Below the pieces are notes generated by a model that searched no databases, had not been told where the DNA came from, and was given only the letters and a program-made list of their open reading frames with translations. This document shows, one piece after another, positions 42,267-48,020 of a DNA stretch of 48,020 bases (the stretch's first letter is position 1; every line of letters starts with the position of its first letter). A program made the translations under genes and the position numbers. The DNA lies in NCBI GenBank assembly GCA_025765615.1, contig JAIVFJ010000399.1, positions 1 through 48,020 on the forward strand, written 5' to 3'. The DNA is from Zopfochytrium polystomum. Its lineage: Eukaryota; Chytridiomycota; Chytridiomycetes; Chytridiales; Chytridiaceae.

Positions 42267-42732
42267 AAGACTCAAGGCGGAGGTTGTTTTTGTTGGATTT
42301 TGAGCTGTATTACGAGAGAATTCTGGATATAATGGGTCGGTTTGTGTGCGGTGAAGCTTTTTTTTCTTGGAATGAGAATGGTGTAAGCGTGTTTTTGAAG
42401 GAACGATCAATCGAGAACTCTTTGTGGGAAGTTTCAACCTCACTAAAGCAGAATTGCGAAGTGCGCTGACCCCGAGCGTTGTAGTGCTGAACAAAAAAGG
42501 GACTGCCAGTGCATCCTGTAGTTCTGCTTAAATCAATCATCATTATTTGGATGTTTGCATCCGAGGTCAACAGCTCCACTTGCTGACGCGCACGATATCA
42601 TCGCGCCAGCCAGCCACTCCCACTACGCCCCAGCCACGCCCAGCCACGCACAAGCCACGGAACAAGCCACGCAACAAGCCAGCCACGCCACGCGAAGCCT
42701 CAAACGGAAATCGAGGCCAACAGGGACAGGCG
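42267..42732. other. Intergenic spacer upstream of the GTPase-like gene
   Basis: No gene supported. A CCACGC/AAGCCACG-type short repeat occurs at about 42610-42690, giving Pro/Thr/Arg-rich false frames just before the next start codon. Confidence 0.4.
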
Positions 42733-44761
42733 ATGGCCTCGTCCGCGCCGTCGCCACCCTCCTCATCCTCGTCCTTCTCGCGATCTGCAAACGCGGCCAC
42801 CCCCGCCACCCCTATTTCGCCCATGGGCGGCGGGTCCGGCCCGGCTGCTGGATGGTTGACGCATCTGTCCATTCTCGTTGTGGGTGGAGCCGCCCGCGTC
42901 GGCAAGTCGGAGCTTGTTCGCATCTTTCTCTGTCCCCATGGTGCCAGCAACGGCAATAGCAACGGCAGCGCTCGCACCACCGTCAAGCAACCGTTGCAGC
43001 ACTTGGCCACAGAAGCTCGCTCAGAGTCGGTACCGCCGCGTGATACATCTCCAAAAAGGTCCACTACCCAACATAACAATGCCACTGGAACCTCAGGCCA
43101 CCAGCCATATGTATCAGACTCGGGTCGGAAAGGCTACGCGGAGCACCGCAGATCCCCGCAGTTGGTTCGCCGCCTCCCCCCAACTGAGTCGGTTTATTCT
43201 CCTCCGGCCCAGCATCGCTCGTTTTCGGCCTCCCCATCGTCAATGGCCCGTCGCCAAAGCAAGCCTCAGTACCAAGAGCACCTGCCGCAGCAGCAGCCTC
43301 AGCTCAACGGAGAAAGGGATGATCAAGCCTCCTCGATGAAGCCCACGACGCCTACATTATTGACATTCCCAACAAGCACTGCCCCTTCAGCGAGTGTAAC
43401 TTCGGCTTCACAAGGCCCCGTTGATGCTTTGGCGTCGTCGCCACAGCACACAAAAGCCACTCCTCCGCCACAACCTCTACCATACTCCGCGCCTCTCCAC
43501 AATTTTAGCCAGCACCCCCAACGTCAACAAAATCACAACCCGCAAAAATACAATAACGCGCCGCGCCAGCCGCAGGAGCCGGCTTCGCCTGTGGACCCTC
43601 CACCGACACCAACTACCGCCCAAACCGTGCGGCAGGAGCCCTATGAGCTGCGGCCATATCTACCGACGCTTGAAGCCTTTCATACAGCCCAATTCATTCT
43701 ACCGCATAATCCAGCCTACACGGCACCATTCTCACCACCACCACCTCCGCCCGCAAATGCCTATGCCCAGCGCCAAAGCCCTGTCCCGCTCCCACTCGCT
43801 GCTGCCCTTGCCCACTCTTCTCAACTATCCCGTGGCGAGATGGCCGCATTATCTGTCGTGTCTCAGACGACAACGCCAGGCGGGGTTGGATCCTGGAACG
43901 ATAGTGACCGCGGACGTGAACTGGCCCTTGCCGAGGAACGCGACCGGCAAAATAGGCAGCGGATTGTCGTGACTGTGTACGAGATTGGTGGAGACCCTGC
44001 TGTAATGAGTTCACTACTACGACCATCCTCTTCTTCGCCCTCAGCAAGTTCGACAACTTGTTTAGTATCGACGGTCACGAACCCTTGCACCGGCAATGTT
44101 TCGGGAACCCCCGTATCTCCTGCTTTGAATTTTCCTCAAAAGTACTCTTTCTCGTGTAGCGCAACTGTTGCTAGCGTTGATGCAGTGATGCTTGTGTACG
44201 ACGTTGGGTCGCGCAAGTCGTTCGACGCCATGTGGAGCGTGTTCCGAAGGGTAGCCGAGGCAAAAGGGAAGCTGCCGGGTGAGATGCCTGCTGTGCTAGT
44301 GGGCACCATGGTTGATACTGTTAACGAGAAGTGGGGGTAAGTTGCAGAGTGCAATGAGACATTGCAGTGACACGAACAACCCTAGGCGCAAACGTCAAGT
44401 CAGCACAGATATGGGCCGCTCGTTCGCATCACTCCTCAACGTTCCCTTTTTCGAGACCACAGCGTGCGCGCCTCTATCGGTGAATCACATTTTTCGCACA
44501 TTGATTGACGTGGTGCAAGACCGGGCTTTTGCGAATGTGGCAGCATGGAAAGCTCGTCAGATCGCGCAAACCACGACTGCAAATGAAGAAGGCGGGATTT
44601 TTTTCGGTCCATCAGCGACTGCAGCAGTCTCAGCACTCCGGCAGGTTGAGGGTGAAACCTCAGACAAAGTGAACCCAGCAGATGGGGCCTCGTCTGCAAT
44701 AGGCAGTCGCTCCCCGGCACGAGAGGGCACCGCCATCTCTCCCACACCTAGCATCAGGTGA
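42733..44761 (+). CDS. Atypical Ras-like GTPase domain with large disordered insertion
   Basis: The first in-frame ATG is at 42733 (MASSAPSPPSSSSS). After a Ser-rich lead comes LSILVVGGAARVGKSELVRIF, a G1/P-loop of the GxxxxGKS form. About 350 residues of Pro/Gln/Ser-rich sequence follow. The fold resumes with RIVVTVYEIGGDP (G3-like, Asp replaced by Glu), VASVDAVMLVYDVGSRKSFDAMW (Ras beta4/alpha3 hallmark) and MPAVLVGTMVD (G4-like NKxD with Asn-Lys replaced). An intron at about 44338-44385 leads to QVSTDMGRSFASLLNVPFFETTA (G5-like) and a closing helix (NHIFRTLIDVVQD). Altered G3/G4 suggest weak or no GTP specificity. Exon 2 ends at a stop at 44759 or at the nearby donor ATCAG|GTGATT, so the 44864-47313 region may be the same gene. 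Confidence 0.75.
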
Positions 44762-44863
44762 TTTGGATGCCTGTCGGCCTGCTTCAGAGTATGACGTTAG
44801 GGAGGCTGTCCAACAGCAGATAACAGGAGTTGCCAGCGCAAGCAGTAGCAGCAACGGCTGGAA

Positions 44864-47313
44864 TTGGCTGCGCCCGGGGTCAAGAAATGGTCACACAGGA
44901 GCCTTGTCTCAAGTGGTCCAGCTGGAACGCACGCTTCATCAAACGGGCAAGTCTCTATTGGCCTAGGACTTCCTTCAACCATCGGGTCTATATCGAGAAG
45001 ACGCCAATCTCAATCCCGGCGACCCTCTGAGAGCACCTTTGGTGGTACTTCATTGCCACCGTCGGCGGCAACATCAAGAACGACATCTTTTGGGTCTGCT
45101 GCTCTTTCACCTACACTCTCTACCGCATCTCTCAGCTCTGCGGCAGACTCATCTTCCGAACGATGTGATTCATCCATGAGCGCCTCGGCGGGAGTCGGCA
45201 GCGGTTTCACGCACAGAACGAGTTTCATGGGAACCGTCGAAAGGGCACAGGAGTTTCTTCGAAAGCGGCAAACCGTTACTCAGCCTTGTGTGGGAGCACT
45301 GAGTCTAGCGGTGCCGTGCTCAAGCGACCGTCGATTGCTGGGCCCATTCGTGCTCCGGACGCCACTGCCAAATGCTGCGTTCCAAGGTCCCTCGATTTAC
45401 CTCCGCCAAAACCGGGTACACTGCGGTTTCGTAGAGACCTCATTTACCGGGCAATACTTGCGGAGCGCAATGGGCTGCGCTCTCCAGTTGCGTTGTCCAC
45501 CCCAAGTGGTAGTACTTGGTCCACTTCCACGAGTCCGCGCGCATCCACACAGGCTCCACCACCGCCTTCATCCGTGAACCCACTGTTGGCGGGAAGCTCT
45601 ATTCACGGCACGCTCGGTAGACGACGCGCAGTTGGAACTCCTCTCCCTGCTTCCATTGTCACAAACGCGGAACCTGATAGCCACTTCTCCGCGCTTATCG
45701 GCCGCGCCAGCCTTTCCATCGATGCTTTCCCCGCCACACCTACCGGATTAGAGACATCTCCCGCGCAGAGTGGCGGAGTTTTGACCCGTAAACCGCAGTT
45801 GGACCGTTCCTCCCAACCGCACAACCATCACCATCACGCCTACCCACTTTGCGCGATTTGCGCGAAGGACATTCCAAGGACACCCCCACCAATTCCACCG
45901 CAGTCCGCGAGATGGTCTTCGTTGATGACACCGGCTGGGAGCACTCGCGATGTCGCGACTGAAGGCCGCAGGGATGGTGTTCGTCCTTTGACTGGGGCTG
46001 GGGAGTGTGATAAAAGAGGAACATGATCCAACGGCGTCCGTGCTCCTGGAGGCGGCTGGTTTCGATGTGTCCGAGCTGGAGGGCGATGATGTCCGTGACG
46101 GCCTGGGGATGGGGGGCTCACGGCCAAAGCAGCGAAAGACATCAGCGGCATCGTCGAGCAGGCAGCGAAGGAAGCTTGGATTCGAAAAAAAGGTCGCCCC
46201 AGCGAAGGACTTGGAAAGCTGGAAACAACGGGATTGAAAGCGGTGGGCCAGAAAGCGGTGGTCAGCGCTGGGGCCGTTACACCACCCAGGCACACAAGGA
46301 TCGACCGAATTACAATGGGAGAAAGTGAAACTCCGGCCGCGGCAATGGCGCCGAGAAATTTGATAACCCCTCCCAGAAGATCGTCTCTTGTCCCATTTCA
46401 ATCGGTTAGTCCCGTCAAGTCTCCTCCCAAACCGCCACCCTCGCCACCACAGCCTTCACATCTTGGCTCCCACCGGCAATCTCCACAGTTGCGGAAATCT
46501 CCTGTAAGCGAACGCACGCAAGGAGCGAGACCCACCTACAAGAACAAGGGTGCAACCCTCGAGAGGATAGGCACTGGCACTGTGAGGCTGCTCCGGTCAC
46601 TGGAAGGAATGAAAGACGATCTCGATGCGATGCTCGCAGAAGCCGCAGGAGCGCAAATGCTGGCTCGTACGGGCCGGTCATCGTCGGAGTCGAGCGATCG
46701 CACCGTTTACTGCGACGACAGGAGGGACGCTCCCACACGAAGACTTGTGCTCGATAACGCCCTCGCATGCACCAGTGGCGCACACGCGAACCCCTTCTCC
46801 ACTGCCAATGCCGGCGCATGAGAGCCCACAACAACTCAGCATAGTGCCACAGTAGGACAAGTGGTCAAAGTAGACAGCGTGCAGGAGCAAAGCGGAGGTG
46901 TTGACAGCAGCGGGGGACCGAGTCCAGCGGAATGGGACGCTGTGGAAATGTACGCTGATATCGACGGGGATGAAGTGGCGGTGTTCCACGATGAGAGCGA
47001 CGACAAAGAAGACGCTCTGACGCCAAGGGGCGGGGACGCGCCATCGAGGGTTGCGCACGTTCCTCCCATCACACCGGACTCTACGTCTGGGAGGACACTG
47101 CCCTCTGCTGCACAGTTGGTGCGCAAGCTACTCGCGACGATGAGCGACGCGGAAGTGCTCGATCTGTTGCAGGAGGCGGAGGACGAACGCAAGCACCGAC
47201 TCGAGCAGCAACACAACCGAGAAGCAACGACCAACCCCGTAGACGACGTCCGAACGGAGGCTGCAGCTTCCACATGCGCGGCGGCCGCAGCTGAGGAGAA
47301 GGCATGTGTTTAG
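44864..47313 (+). CDS. Ser/Pro-rich hypothetical tail, probably 3' part of the GTPase-like gene
   Basis: Plus-strand frames with coding-like composition follow one another with breaks. They include SISRRRQSQSRRPSESTFGG and TAALSPTLSTASLSSAAD-like Ser-rich stretches (45000-45250), PVALSTPSGSTWSTSTSPRA (about 45480), and a cysteine pair PLCAICAKDIPRTPPPIP (about 45845). Further right are GTVRLLRSLEGMKDDLDAML (about 46580), and finally EWDAVEMYADIDGDEVAVF with a helical end LLATMSDAEVLDLLQEAEDE and the stop at 47311. Frame changes near 45290, 46020 and 46850 may be introns or base errors. No known domain. The shared style with the insertion of the upstream GTPase-like protein and the same strand suggest a single gene, but this is inference. 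Confidence 0.4.
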
Positions 47314-47607
47314 AGTGGTTTTTGAGACTTGGAGCAAAACGAGCGAGACGGCGTCGAGATAATTACACGGTAGATGTTTGCACGTTCTGGTGTATGTTTT
47401 TGCAGAAGAAGTTTTGCTGTGTTTCTGCCATTTTTATGAAGTATCGACAACGTAACAATAATATATTGATCTGACTTAGTGTAGTTTGACCCCCAAGGCA
47501 AAGGAGGACGCAGAAGCTATTTTTTTTCACCAGCTGGCCCCCCCCGAGCTCTCCCCACCAGCTCAAGACGGCGGAGGCCAGCCTTAGGAGCTTTACACCT
47601 TACTAGG

Positions 47608-47777
47608 CTAGAATTGCGAGAGGATTCCGAAATCTGCAAAAAAACCCGTCGCGTCGATTAGTGGCAAGCAGGGGATATCGTGGGTTTTTTCTGAAAACTC
47701 CAGATCCAAAAAGCACTCCCACTCAGGAATCTTTTGCAGGAGGCTGTCCACCGCCGTTTCGACGCCGGAATCGTGTT
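47608..47777 (-). CDS. Possible C-terminal exon of an unknown minus-strand gene
   Basis: On the minus strand, after an acceptor CGCGTAG at 47778, a 56-codon frame reads HDSGVETAVDSLLQKIPEWE and LEFSEKTHDIPCLPLIDATG, ending FGILSQF and TAG at 47608. Composition is coding-like. Upstream pieces could lie in 47820-48020 and beyond the window. No family recognised. Confidence 0.35.
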
Positions 47778-48020
47778 CTACGCGTGTGGTTGCTTACTAG
47801 GCCTACCCTCATGTCCTGGGCTCAGGTTTGTGCAAGGTAAACTTGGCCTCAAAGGATTTTCAATTTTTTTTTTTTTTCGGTCCTCACTTACAAATTTTTT
47901 CTGGATGGCAGTGGACGGCTGTGGGAGTATCCTAAACTTGTTGATCAGTCAAAAGTACATTAGAAAGGTGCAAAGGACAAGTTCCTGGCGGAGGTTTCTG
48001 TTAAGTAACCTTTGCAGGTC
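47778..48020. other. Right edge, unresolved
   Basis: Contains a T run at 47858-47877 and AG/GT signals on both strands, possibly exons of the minus-strand gene ending at 47608. Nothing firm. Confidence 0.3.

Overview
This 48 kb window is eukaryotic nuclear DNA, most likely from an early-diverging, zoospore-forming (chytrid-like) fungus. The genes are split by many very short introns (mostly about 40-60 nt, GT...AG, several with CTAAC/CTGAC branch-point-like motifs). Conserved proteins read as opisthokont orthologues: ATG11, kinesin-5, TBL1, CDK1, fungal-type cystathionine gamma-synthase and IMP1. The combination of a Crinkler-like NTPase-nuclease, a GABA-B-like class C receptor and a Tf1/sushi-type chromodomain retrotransposon is known from chytrid and other basal fungal genomes. 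The species assignment is inference; no marker in the window decides it.

Layout: 1-905 holds the C-terminal exons of an ATG11/FIP200 autophagy scaffold. At 2160-2512 lies a solo LTR carrying a striking heat-shock-element array, and at about 3972-5926 a decayed Ty1/copia element. 7356-11632 is kinesin-5 (BimC/Eg5), with a 5-nt microexon inside its P-loop and a Cdk1-type BimC box. 12076-12830 (minus) is an unrecognised gene sharing a divergent promoter with TBL1 at 13289-15350. A hAT-like MITE with a perfect 8-bp target duplication sits at 15859-16092. 17001-20063 (minus) is a Crinkler-like P-loop NTPase fused to a restriction-endonuclease-fold domain. 21485-24493 is a complete, recently inserted but internally deleted chromodomain LTR retrotransposon. 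24958-26169 (minus) is a broken SF1 helicase.

The right half is more gene-like. 27199 onward is a gene with tandemly duplicated SAP-like exons. 28653-30391 contains a segmental repeat. 30694-34475 is a GABA-B-like class C GPCR with a PH-like C-terminal tail. 34957-36450 (minus) is CDK1 (PSTAIRE), divergent from cystathionine gamma-synthase (38309-40950) across CT-rich microsatellites. 41286-42266 is the mitochondrial inner membrane protease IMP1. 42733-47313 is an atypical Ras-like GTPase domain with a several-hundred-residue insertion, followed by a long disordered tail.

The standout system is the 21485-24493 retroelement together with its solo LTR relative at 2160. It has 297-bp LTRs that look identical, a perfect 5-bp TSD, an 11-nt self-primer/PBS pair as in Tf1, a C_CCA_AAC -1 slippery site at the gag/pol overlap, and tandem perfect heat-shock elements upstream of its TATA box. 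It lacks reverse transcriptase, RNase H and the integrase core, so it looks like a heat-responsive, trans-mobilised element. Several conserved genes (CDK1, cystathionine gamma-synthase, perhaps ATG11) carry single-base shifts, mostly in homopolymers, which I read as sequence errors rather than biology.
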